Assembly: GCA_026826555.1 (NCBI GenBank)
Contig: JAKSZT010033014.1
Span: 255,707 to 319,706 of the forward strand
Length of the DNA stretch: 64,000 nucleotides
Reading direction: 5' to 3'
Origin: Tolypeutes matacus
Lineage: Eukaryota > Chordata > Mammalia > Cingulata > Chlamyphoridae
Shown here: piece by piece, positions 38,149 to 50,413 of the stretch
How the letters are laid out: each line of letters starts with the position of its first letter
How positions within the stretch are numbered: the stretch's first letter is position 1
Translations under genes and position numbers: made by a program
The notes under the pieces: generated by a model
What the model was told of the DNA's origin: nothing
What the model saw: the letters and a program-made list of their open reading frames with translations, nothing else
Database searches by the model: none

Positions 38149-40033
38149 GGGTATGTCTAGAACTGTACACCTAGTTAAGCCATGGATACTAGTCATTAGT
38201 CATGTTTTAAAGATCATTTTGCCAATTTTAAAAAATAGAATCACAATTCAAGTTTTTGCTGGAGATGTGGGTATGGGACGACTGTTAGGTGTTATGCCCC
38301 TTTATTTTCTTATGATGAGATTTCTACTCTTGTCGACAGGTTTATATATGTTCATGTATGATTGACATGCATCACTAAAATATATATATTAAGGAGAAGC
38401 AGGGGGAGATGGACAAATATGAAGCTTTGGAATTACCTATTTCTCTAAAGTGGTCTTCCTTTTGTTTTTCTTCTGTATGGAGGCTGTAATCTGGCATGCA
38501 AAAATGGAGGACCATCGACTCTGGTTGATGGAAATGGTCCTTGATTTTTATGAACCATTCCTCTTCTACGTGATGTCTTGTAAACAGTTAAGTCACTCTT
38601 TCTCACCTTGGGGAACTTACAGGTCTCTTTTGCATTTCTGGGTTTTGGCAAGTTCCTTCATAAGCCAGAAGAGAAATTTGGACGCTGGGAGCTAGTTTTA
38701 CTCTGGTTCTTTGTTTCATTTGTGTTTATGTGGATATGTTTCTTTTTAAGAATGATTTGGATTTTTTCCCCAATATTTCTCAAAAATTACAATAAGACAA
38801 AAGAGCAGCTATTTGTATATGGACTCCTGCCCCACAATCTTGTGACATCAGCAATAGCCCAATAATGTCTTGAAAATCAGGAATGGTTTCCTTGAAAAAA
38901 ATTCCAGAACCTAGTAAACTTTCAATAAACTCTCATGATGTCATGTAATAAGAGGTCCTCTGAATTATCTATTCAAAACTGTGATTATTCCAAAAAGGAG
39001 AAGCAGTGAGAAATTTTCTTTTGCTCCCATTATTTTTCTGCAAATTAGAGTAGTTTAAAATTATTCCAATACATAATAGGAAGAAAATGTAGTCCAAAGT
39101 TTAATGTAAAATATGCATTCCACAGGAACTCTTCTATCTGTTGTCTTTTATTTTTACAGGTCCAAATTATTATCCTGCAGAAGTGTTTGTGCCATATCCA
39201 GCTAAGGTCCTTGCTTTGGAGGAGCAGAAAGAAGACAAGCCTGGCCAGTAACAGGGAAACAAATCCTGGCCATTTGTCATGGGACTGCATTGGCCTGATG
39301 ACCATGATTTTAGTGTTAAAACGCTCTTGTTATATGTGGTAATTTAGCCAAAGTATAAGTGAGCAATTTACAAGAGGACATTTTTAACTAAGAAAGAGTG
39401 AATCCCTCAAAGTAAACTGCATGATAAAACAAAAATTTATTTCACCCCTAGAGACTATAAGGTCCACTATTTCCAGGGGAATAGAATAATTAAAGTTTTG
39501 TTATTATTTATTTCCCCTAAATATAACTGATTATTTTCCTTTACATGTGTATGTGCCTTCTTAAATTTTTATTATGACCGATCATATTAAATCTAATCTT
39601 ACCTAAAATCTCTTTTCAAATCAACATTCTCTTTCAATCTAATATATGTTTCAGTCCATTATTTAAAATTAAAGTCCTTTCAACAGCTTTAACACAGACA
39701 TGTATTGTTCACGTTGCCCACATTATGCACTATGGGATGAGTTATCAAAAACCTGAGAGATAAATGGAAAAATTTATTCAAGGATGGTGAGAAAAGCACC
39801 TTTGCATAGCAGTGTCAACCAATGGATTGAGAGGTGAATAATATTTTATTTCTTCTTCTGGATTCTCTTTATTTATCTTAATTCTTAAAGAGATTTTGAA
39901 AACGTTTAATCATGATTGAATAGAAGAATGCACACATCTGTGAATATATGATGCATCAGGGAATGTACACATTTGATAAGTAAGATAGTGGTTTAATATG
40001 TATTAATAAATCAAACTTGTTTTAAAAGTAGTT
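38149..40033 (+). repeat. Satellite unit 13, B2 type with two internal deletions
   Basis: The B head lacks the inverted segment (it reads GGCATGCAAAAATGGAGGACC), so I call it B2. At about 39158 it jumps from TTTATTTTTACAG to GTCCAAATTATTATCCTGC, losing most of the first part of the P half. At about 39328 it jumps from TTAAAACGCTC to TTGTTATATGTGG, losing about 265 bases more. Confidence 0.82.
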
Positions 40034-42058
40034 GGGATATCTGAAATTTTACACCCTAGTTGAGCCATGAATAATAGGCCTTATTCATATTTTAAAGATG
40101 CTTTGGCCAATTTTACAAAAAGGAATCACAATGCAACGATCTCCTGGAGATGTGTGTACTGGACCACTGTTTGGTGTCATGCCTCTTAATTTTCTAAAGT
40201 TGAGATTTTGGTTATCGGCTTTAACTTTTGTATGTTCATGTATGATTGATATGCATCACTAAAAATATATATTAAGTGAAAGATGGTGTGGAGAAACAAA
40301 TATGAAACTTTTGAATTACCTGTTTCCCTAAATTCAGCTTCCTTTAGTGTTGTTTCATTATAAAAGATTGTAATCCCCCAACCATAGATGGGAGTACGGT
40401 GCCCTCTGCTAGATGGATTTGGTCCTTGACTTTGAGAACCTTTCCTCTTACCCTGATAACTTGTAAACAGTTGAGTCACTCTTTCTCAACTTGTGGAACA
40501 TACACGTCCCTTTTTCCCTTCTCTGTGTTGGCATGGTCCTTCATAAGCCATAGTAGAATTTTGGAGGCTGTAAGTTATTTGTACAGTAGTTCAATGGTTT
40601 CATTTTTGTATATGTCGATCTGTTTCTTTGCAAAAAATTTTTTGAAAATATTTCCAATACATTCTCAAAAATTACAATAGGACAAAAGCAGGTATTCATA
40701 TATGGACACCTGCATCACAATCCCTCTGCCATCGGGAACAGCACATTTGTTTCCAGAAAACCAGGAATGTTGCATTGAAACAAATCCCTGAGTGGTGTAA
40801 ACATTCAGTGCAGAATTGTGAAGTCATGTAAAATGATGTCCTCTGGATTATTGATTTAAAATTGTGATTATTCAAAAAAGGAGTCATCAGTGAGAAGCAT
40901 TTCTTGTCCTCCCATTATTATTCCTCGAGTTAGAGTTGTTTAATGTTATTCCAATAATTATTAGGAAGAAACTCTAGTCCAAAAGTTAAGGTAAAATATG
41001 CATGCCACAGGAACTCTTCTATTTGAAGCCTTTTATTTTTCCAGAATGTTCTATTTAACGGGATAAAATCTTTCCGTTCAAATTAACACTGACAGGGTAT
41101 GAGGAAAAATTCTTTCTGCTTAAGTAAGGATTTATTTTTGTGGCAAAATAAATAATTAACCTTTTTTTTAAAACATGTATACTTTAACAAAGGCTTAAAA
41201 TTTCTTTTTTCAATGTTAAATTCTCCAAATTGCTCTATGAGAGAATATCATCTTTGAAAGCTGAAGTAGAGTTAATTATCACCTCCAATGGAACACATTC
41301 TTGTTTTTTTATGGTATATCTATAACAGAATCAATAAGTTAAAAAAAAAAAACTTATATGCTGTCGGTCAGGATTCTCAAACCTCTATTCCCAGGATGAC
41401 TCCACACATGTGAGATTTTTTCTGATAGATCATGAGAAAATATTATGGCATTTTTTTCCACCAGCCTCTGGCTACACTTTATGTTTAAATGCACATTCAT
41501 ACCCTGACTTCATCATAACTGGATAGTTGGTTGTATAGGCTGACTCTGTAGTGAAGTCTCTTGGGTTTTAATTTTTCCCACATAATCCTGAGTTGGTGAG
41601 TGGAGATTTCTTTCTGTTCCAATTTTCACAAAGGATCACACCACACTGCACAAGGATATCACAGGATTTTGATGTGCCACGCTCCACCCCTCCTAGCCCT
41701 TTTGGAATCCAATGCATATGTTCGATTTCATATTACATGGAAAGATTATCCATTGCCCTGATCTGGGGTATATGTGGTGTTTGGTGAATTTTGATAATGA
41801 AGGCTCTTCATTGAGATGGCAATACTTTCTCATTATGTTCTGATTTCTTTCTCTGCCCTTGATCCCTTGCTCTTAGGATCTGTATTTGGAAATAATATGG
41901 TACTCAAAGAGATCTTGTTATGTGTGGTAATTTAGGCCAAGGATCTGTGAGCATTTTACAAAAAGGACATTTTTTACTTAGAAAGAATGAATGCCTCAAA
42001 GTAAAATTCAGGATTAAACAAAGATATTTTACATCAGTCAAGAATAAAATGTCCACTC
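40034..42058 (+). repeat. Satellite unit 14, C/R type, deleted and ending at an inversion junction
   Basis: The C head (GTTGAGCCATGAATAATAGG, CTCCTGGAGATGTGTGTACTGG) is followed by an R half. At about 41666 the text jumps from GGATATCACAG to GATTTTGATGTGCC, losing about 240 bases. The unit ends in AAAATGTCCACT, then turns into reverse-oriented satellite at TCTATGCATGCCAG. Confidence 0.82.
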
Positions 42059-45000
42059 TATGCATGCCAGATTTCAACCTCCATAATGAAGAAACACAAA
42101 AGGAAGTCCACTTTAGAGAATTAGGTAATTCCAAAGCTTCATATTTGTCTCTCTCCCGCTGCTTTCTCTTAATATATATTTTTAGTGATGCATGTCAATC
42201 ATACATGAATATATATAAACTTGACACCGAGAGTAGAAATCTCATCATAAGAAAATAAAGGGGCATAACACCTAATAGTCGTCCCATACACACATCTCCA
42301 GTGGAAACTTGAATTGTGATTCCCTTTTAAAAAATTGTCAAGAACATCTTTAAAACATGACTAAGTCCTATTATACATGGTTTAACTGGGTGTACAGTCC
42401 AGACATACTCACGATTATTTAAAAAATTCTGTTTTAACAATACATATTAAACCACTATCTTTCTTATCCAATGTGTACATTCCCTGGTCCTTCATATAAT
42501 CACAGCGTTGCACATTATTGTCTTCAATCATTATTAAACGTTTTCAACAGCTCTTTAAGAATTATAATAAATAAACAGAATCCAGAACAGTAAATAATAT
42601 ATTATTCAGCTCTCAATCCATTTTTTGACACTGCCATGCAAAGGTGCTTTTCTCAGCATCCTTGAACAACTTTTTCCATTTCTCTCTCAGTTATCTTGAT
42701 AACTCCTCCCATAGTGCATCATGTGGACAAAGTGAAAAATGCATGGCTTTTTTAAAGCTATTGAAAAGACTTTATTTTAAAATTATGATAGGAAAAGTAT
42801 ATTAGATTGAAAGAGAATGTGGATTTGCAAAGGATTTTAGGTAAGATTGGATTTATTATAATCAATCTTAATAAAGATTTAAGGAGGCACAGGCACATGT
42901 AAAGGAAAATAATCAGTATGATTTTAGGGAAAAAGTTATTAAAATTTTTTAATTATTTTATTCCCCATGATATTGTGGAAGTTATAATTTCAAGGGGTTA
43001 AATAAATTTTGGTTTCATAGTGCAGATTGCATTGAGGCATTCATTCTTTCTGAGGAAAAACGTCCCCTTTGTAAAGTGCTCTCACGTCCTTTGCCTTAAT
43101 TACCACACATAACAGGATCGCTTGGAAAACCATATTATTTCCAATTAGAGATACTCAGAGCAATGGAATGAAAGGTAGAGGAAGAAATTAGAATAGAATG
43201 AGAAAGTATTGCATCTCAATGAAGAGCCTTCATTATCAAAGCCCACCAAACACCACATATATACTACATCAGGGCAATGGGAAACCTTTGCATGTAAAAT
43301 AAAATCGTACTTCAGCAATGGATTCCAAAAGGGCTCCCAGGGGTGTAGTGTGGCACACCAAATTCCTGGTCATCCTGCCAATGCAGTCCCAGGAAAAATG
43401 TACAGGATTCATTTACTGGTTACTGGCCAGTCTTTTCTTATTTCTGCTCTTCCAAAGCAGGGACCAAAGCGTTGTGTGTCAACAAAACTTATTCAGTCTC
43501 ATTATTTGGACCTTGGGGGAGGGAGAAAGTGATGTTTGGAGAAGACAGCAGCAGGAGAGATGGCACTGCTAAAAACAGAAATGAGTTGAACAATGGAATC
43601 CATGGAGGAAAGATTCCAAACACGGATTTCCATGTGCAGTGTGGTATGGGGCTTCTTTGAAAATTGTGAAAGAAAGAAAATTGTGGAAAAAATGAAATCA
43701 CAAGAATCTTCAATAAACACACTGCCAATACCACCAACTAGCCAGATATGGTGAAGAAATGTATGAAAGTGAATTTTAAACATAAAGTATGTTCAGTGGC
43801 TTGAGGAAAAGTGCCATGATATTTTCTAGGGTCTGTCAGAAAGATTCCAACACATGTGGTATCATACTGGGAGATAGAGGTTTGAGTATCCTGACTGATG
43901 GTGCCAAAGTTTTTTTTTTATCTTTACATTCTGTTAGAAATATATATTAAGGAAAACAAGATTATGTCCAATTGGAGGTGAAAACTAGAAATAAGTCTGA
44001 TGAGAATGACGGTGTACTCTCATAGAATAATTTGGGGTATTTAAAATTTAAAAAATAAATTTTAAGTCTTCGTTAAAACAAACATTTTACAGAATGGTTA
44101 TTTATATATTTTGGTATATAAATCGACCTGTACATAGGAAAGAAGAATTTTTCCCCATACCCTGTCAATGTTAATTGGACAAGGAAGACTTTAGCCCTTT
44201 TAAAGAGTAAACTCTGTAAAAGAAAATGCTACAAATAGAGAGCTCCTGGGGAATGCATATTTTACATTAATTTTTTGACTAGATTTTCTTCCTAATAGTT
44301 ATAAGAATAATATTACACTACTCTAAATGACAGAAAAATAATGGGAGAACAAGTAATGTTTCTCACTGAAACTTCATTTTGAATAACCACAATTTTTAAT
44401 CGATAATTCAGAGGACTTCTTTAACATGACCTCAGGATTCTTTACTGAATGTTTAGCAGGCTCTGCATTTTTTTTTCAAGGAACCGATAGCTGATTTTCT
44501 GGACATCATTGGGCTGTTGCTCTTGGAGCAGTGATGGTGACGCAGGTGTCTATAGATAAATATCAGGTATTTTGACATATTTTAATTTTTTGATAAATGT
44601 ATTGGAAGAAAAAATCAAAAGCATTCTTAAAAAGAAACAGATCTACACATAAGAATTGAAGCCAGGGAACTACAGTACAGGCATCTCCCAACCTCCAAAT
44701 ATCTCCTATGGCTTATGAAGTACCTTGCCCACACCAGAAATGCTAAAGGGACCTGTAAGGTCCACAAGGTGAGAAAGAGTGCCTCAACTGTTGACAAGTT
44801 ATCATGTGGAAGAGGAATGATTCATAAAATCAAGGACCTATTGCATCAAGCAGAGGGTACCATCCGCCATTCTATGCATGCCAGATTACAACCTCTGATA
44901 ATGAAGAAACACAAAGGAAGACCACTTTAGAGAAATAGGTAATTCCAAGTTCCATATTTGACCCTCCCCACCCTCTTTCTAATAATATATTTTTTTAGGG

Positions 45001-45305
45001 AGGCATATCAATCATTTCTAAACATAAATAAACCGGACACCGAGAGCAGAAATCTCAACCTTAGAAAATATAGGGGCAAAACCCCTAACAGTAGTCTCAT
45101 ACACATATCTTCTGCAGAACCTTGAATTGTGATTCCTTTTTTAACAATTGACCAGAGCATCTTTAAAACATGACTAATGCCTATTATCCATGTCTCAAAT
45201 TATTTGTACAATCCCAGACACCCCCACAATTTAAAAAATGGCTCTTTTATTAAATCATATTAAACCACTATATTACTTATCCAATGTGTACCATCCTTGG
45301 TCCCT
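42059..45305 (-). repeat. Inverted block of about 3.2 kb of satellite (A/Q plus part of a B unit)
   Basis: Read on the minus strand from 45305, it starts in a unit tail (ACCAAGGATGGTACACATTG). It then has an A head (from about 45227), a Q half (about 43720 down to 43210), and a B head (from about 42413) that ends at TCTGGCATGCATAGAGTGGAC at the left edge. Direct satellite flanks both sides. The left join is the same sequence as the left edge of the inverted segment in B1 units. The right join is TTGGTCCCT/AAAGTAACACTGAC. Confidence 0.88.
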
Positions 45306-47087
45306 AAAGTAACACTGACAGGGTATGGGGAAAAATTCTTTCTAAGTAAGGATTTTTTTTTATAGCAAAACAAATAGAAAAACCATTTTATAACATGTAT
45401 ACTTTAACAAAGGCTTAAAATTTCTTTTTTCAATTTTAAATTCTCCAAATTGCTCTGTGATAGAATATCATCATTGTAAGCTGATGTAGAGTTAATTTTC
45501 ACCTCCAATGGGACACATTCTTGTTTTTTTAAGGTATAAGTATAACAGAAATTATAAATTAAAAAAAAATTTATGCTGTCGGTCAGGATTCTCAAACCTT
45601 TATTCCCAACATGTCTCCACACATGTAGGATTCAATCTAATAGATCATGAGAAAATATTATGTTATTTTTTCCACCAGCCACTGTACACTTTACGTTTAA
45701 AATGCACTTTCATACCCTGACTTCAACATAACTCGCTAGTTGGTTGTGTAGGCTGTGTCTGCAGTGTAGTCTCTTGGCTTTTAAATTTTCCCACATAATC
45801 CTGAGTTGGTGAGTGGAGTTTTCTTTCTGTTCCAATTTTCAAAAAGCAGCACACCACAGGGCACAAGGAAATCACAGCTTGGATTCTGTCTTCCATGATT
45901 CTGTTGTTCTCCTCTTTACTGGTTTTAGCAGTGCCTTATCTCTTTCCGCACTCTTTATCAAACAGTGCATTCTCCATGCCCCAAAAGTCTGAATAATTAG
46001 TCTGCAAAAGGGTTTGGGCCACACCCAACTAAGGTATCTGCTTTGAAGGAGGAGAAAGAACACAAGATTGGCCATTAAAAGTGAAATGAATCCTGGCCAT
46101 TTTTCTGGGACTGCATTGGCAAGAGGACCCGGATTTTGGTGTGCCACGCTCCACCCCTGCTAGCCCTTTTGGAATCCAATGCAGAAGTTCGATTTCAATT
46201 TACTCAGAAAGGTTATCCATTGCCCTGATCTGCGGTATATGTGGTGTTTGGTGACCTTTGATAATGAAGGCTTTTCATTGAGATGGCAATACTTTCTCAT
46301 TATGTTCTAATTTCTTCCTCTGCCCTTGATTCCATTGCTCTTAGGATCCCTATTTGGAAATAATATGGTTTTCAAAGAGATCTTGTTATGTGTGGTATCT
46401 TAGGCAAAGGACTTGTGAGAACTTTTCAAAGAGGACATTTTTTACTTAGAAAGATTGAATGACTCAAAGTAAACTGAACGATGAAACAAATAATCATTTC
46501 TCTGGTCAAGATTAAAATGTCCACTCTATTACGGGGAATAAAATAATTAAAATTTGGTTATAATTTACTTTCCATAAATCAGTCTGATTATTTTTCTTTA
46601 CATATTTCAATGCATTCTTAAAATTTTGTTATGATTGATTATATTAAATCTAATCTTACCTAGAGTCCTTTTCAAATCAACATTCTCTTTGTAACTAATA
46701 TGCGTTTCAGTTCATAATTATGAAATAAAAATTTTCAACAGCTTTAAAAAATCCATGCAATATTCACTTTGTCCACATGATGCACTATGGGTTGAATTAT
46801 CAAAAAAACTGAGAGATAAACAGAAAAATTGTTCAAAGACTTCAAGCAAAGCACATATTCATGTCAGTGTCAACTAATGAATTAAGAAGTGAATAATATG
46901 TTTTTTTATTTTCTGTATTCTCTTTATTTCCTATAATACTTAAAGAGCTATTGAAAACATTTAATAATGATTGAACAGAAGATTGCACACCTCTGTGATT
47001 TTACAAAGGACCAGGGATGGTACATATTGGAGAAGAAATATAGTGGTTTATTAGGATTTAATAAAAGAGCCTTTTTTTTTTAATTGT
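45306..47087 (+). repeat. Satellite unit 15, second half only (R type)
   Basis: Direct orientation resumes at AAAGTAACACTGACAGGGTA, which lies mid-unit. The R half follows (GTAGTCTCTTGGCTTTTAAA, CACATAATCCTGAGTTGGTG). It runs to an ordinary tail and then an A head. The first half is absent. Confidence 0.83.
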
Positions 47088-48560
47088 GGGGATGTCTGGG
47101 ATTGTACACATAATTTGAGCCATGGATAATAGGCATTAGTCAAGTTTTAAAGATGTTCTGGCCAATTTTTAAAAAAGGAATCACAATTCAAGGTTCTGCT
47201 GGAGATATATGTATGAGACTACTGTTACGTGTTTTGCCCCTATATTTTCTAAGGTTGAGATTTCTGCCCTCTGTGTCTGGATTATGTATGTTCAGAAATG
47301 TTTGATTTGCATCACTAAAAATATATATTATGAGAAAGAGGGTGGGGAGAGACAAATATGATGCTTGGAATTACCTGTTTCTCTAAAGTGCTCTTCCTTT
47401 GTGGTTCTTCATTATCAAAGGTTGTAATCTGGCATGCATAGAATGGAGGGCGGTACCCTCTACTTGATGCAATAGGTCCTTGACTTTTATGAAACATTCC
47501 TCTTCCACAAGATAACTTTTAAAAATTTGAGGCACTCTTCCTCCCTTTGTGGACCTTACAGGTACCTTTTGCACTTCTGTGTGTTGGCAAGGTCCTTCAT
47601 AAGCCATAAGAGAAATTTGGATGCTGGGAGCTATTTTTACTCTAGTTCCTTGGTTTCATTTATGTATATGTGTGTCTGTTTCTTGGTAAGAATGATTTTG
47701 ATTATTTTTCCCAACAATTCTCAAAAATTACAATATGATAAAATAGCAGTTATTTGTATATGGACACCAACATCACAATCTGCACAATATGCACCAGCCC
47801 AATAATGTCTTGAAAATCAGGAATGTTTTCCTTGAAAAAAAATTTCTGAGCTTTGTAAACATGCAGTAAAGAATCGGGAAGTCATGTAAAATGAGGTCCT
47901 CTGAATTATCTATTTACAGTTGTGATTATTCAACAAATGGGAATAAGTGAGAAATATATCTTCTTTACCTATTATTTTTCTGCCAGTAACAGTAATTTAA
48001 TATTTTCCAATAACTATTACGAAAAAAATCTAGCCGAAAAATTAAGGTAAAATATGCATTGCACAGTAACTCTTCTATTTGTAGCATTTTATTTTTACAG
48101 TGTTTACTATTTAAAAGGGCTAAAGACATTCCTTTCTTATTAACATTGACAGAGAAGCAGGAAAAATTCTTTTTGCCTAATTAAAGATTGATTTATATAC
48201 CATAATATATAATTAACCATTCTTTTAAAATGTGTTTTAATGAAGTCTTAATTTTTTTTTTTTTTAATTTTAAATAATCCCAATTACTCTATTAGAGAAC
48301 ACTGGCATTCTAATCCGACTTATTGCTAATTTTCATCTCCAATTGGCCACATTCTTGTTTTCCTTAATATATATTTCTAACAGAATCAATCAATCAATAA
48401 AAAAAAACATTAATGCAGTCTGTCAGGAAACTCAAGCATCTATACCCTAGCATGATTCCACATGTGTTGGAATCTTTCTCACAGTTCAGGTGAAAATATT
48501 ATTGCATTTTTTCCACCAGCCACTGACCATACTTTGTGTTTAAAATACACTTTCATACCC

Positions 48561-49080
48561 TGTCGCTGGTTTCTCGGGCGGGGGCTAGCACAAGCCCAAC
48601 AGCGGCCCGAGGGCGACAGGCTAAATATAAGCCGTTCGGCGTGCACTCCGAAATCGGNNNNNNNNNNGTCAAGCTGAGGCTCTCTGGTCTCCTCTGCTCG
48701 GGTGTGGGGGGTATCTGGTTGTGGTCGCGCAAATAAAGACTCAAGTCGGGTGAGTGCAGGAGAAGGAGAGAGCTTTATTGGGGAAGTGCCGCGTATATAT
48801 ATTGTAGGTAGCGGGGCGGTTCCCCAGCCAGGGTGGTGATTGTTATTGGATGGCTGGGCGTTGCTGGGAAAAAGGGGGCAGATTCAGAGATGGTCGGGGT
48901 GAAGCAAGGCTATCCAAATAAGGCAATGATTGGGGCGAGAGCCCTGACTGGTGAGCGGGAACAGGGAAGAAGGAGAGAGGGACAGGGGGAGCAGGGGAGG
49001 GGTTGCATAACCGTTGATGGGGGAAGGGTTGTATTGCACAGGCGATGCTATGGTAAGGCTTGCAGTTTACAGATACTGCA
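48561..49080 (-). mobile_element. Endogenous-retrovirus LTR (apparent solo LTR) with an assembly gap
   Basis: The insert starts TG and ends CA and is flanked by a perfect 6-bp duplication, ATACCC (48555-48560 and 49081-49086). It is GC- and CpG-rich, unlike everything around it. On the minus strand, CCAAT (48849-48845), a TATATATA stretch (48802-48794) and AATAAA (48779-48774) occur in that order, which favours minus orientation. The close spacing of TATA and AATAAA leaves R short or poorly defined. A plus-strand AATAAA (48732-48737) keeps the orientation uncertain. A 6-bp duplication is more usual for class II (ERVK-like) elements (known). No gag, pol or env sequence is present. Ten Ns at 48658-48667 could hide anything that was collapsed. 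Confidence 0.85.
48658..48667. other. Assembly gap of 10 Ns inside the LTR
   Basis: There are ten undetermined bases. The sequence on both sides is GC-rich and belongs to the same TG...CA insert. The gap length may be arbitrary, so the true insert could be longer. Confidence 0.98.
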
Positions 49081-50413
49081 ATACCCTGACTTCAACATAT
49101 CTGGCTATTTGGTTGTATAGGTTGTGTCTATACTGAAGTCTCTTGGGTTTTAATTTTTCCATATACTCCTGAGTTGTGTAATGGTGTTTTCTCTCTGTTC
49201 CAATTTTTATAAAGCACCGCACCACAACACACAAGGAAATCAGAGGTTGGATTTTTTCCTCCAGGATTCCGTTGTTCTCCTCTTTTCTATTTTTAGCAGT
49301 GCCTTCACTCATGCTCCTGTCATTTCCAAACAGCCTGTTCTCCATGCCACTAAGGTCCGAATAATCATCCTACAAAAGTGTTTGGGTCACACCCAGCTAA
49401 GGTCCCTTCTTTGAAGGAGCAGAAAGAAGACAAGCTTAGCCCGTAAAAGGGACATGATTCCTGGCCATATTTCCAGGGATTGCATAGACCGGATGACCAG
49501 GATTTTGGTGTGCCACACTCCACACCACCGAGTCCATTTGGAATCCAATGCAGAACTTCTATTTCATTTCAAATGGTAAGTTTATCCATGGTCCTGATCT
49601 GAGATATATTGGTGATTGGTGAACTTTGATAATGAAGGCTCATCATTGAGATGACAATACTTTGTCATTCTATTCTAATTTCCTCCTCTGCCTTTGATTC
49701 CATTGCTCTGAGGATCTCTAGTTGGAAATAATATGGTTTTCCAAGGGATCCTGTTTGGTTTGGTAATTTAGGCAAAGGACGTGTGAGCACTTTACAGAGG
49801 GGATGTTTTTCACTCAGAAAGAATGAATGCCTCAATGCAAACTGCATGATGAAACAAAAATTTATTTCATCCCAAATTTTTTTATAATTCATTTCTCTCA
49901 AATCAGACTGATTATTTTCCTTTACATGTGCCTGTGCCTTCTTAAATCTTTATTATGATTGATTACAGTAAATCTAATCTTATCTAAAATCCCCTTTCAA
50001 TTCAACATTCTCTTTCAATCTAATATACGTTTCAGTTCATAATTTCAAAATAAAGTCTTATCATTAGCTTTAAAAAAGCCATGCATTTTTCACTTTGACC
50101 ACATGATGCACTATGGGATGATTTATTAAGATAACTGAGAGAGAAATGGAAAAATTTGTTCAAGGATGTTGAGAAAAGCACGTTTGCATGGCAGTGTCAA
50201 CAAATGGATTGAGAGGTGAAAAATATGTTATTGACTGTTTCTGGATTCTGTTTATTTATGATAATTATTAAAGAGCTGTTGAAAACTTTTAATAATGATT
50301 GAAGAGAAGAATGCGCACTTCTGTGATTATATGAAGGACCAAGGAATGTACACATTACATAAGAAAGATAGTGGTTTATTATGTATTAATAAAACAGATT
50401 TGTTTTAATAATC

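Larger units (their letters stand above)
47088..50413 (+). repeat. 3-kb satellite unit 16, A/S type interrupted by an LTR
   Basis: The A head is followed by an S half (GAAGTCTCTTGGGTTTTAAT at about 49134, GAGTTGTGTAATGGTG). From about 49690 it is Q-like (GATTCCATTGCTCTGAGGATC, AAGGGATCCTGTTTGG). It lacks the 640-bp duplication of units 8 and 9. The LTR sits at 48561-49080. Confidence 0.84.

Noticed and set aside
48833..49120. A 95-codon plus-strand frame and others inside the LTR region
   Set aside because: It lies within LTR sequence, runs out of the insert into satellite, and has no resemblance to a retroviral or host protein that I can recognise.
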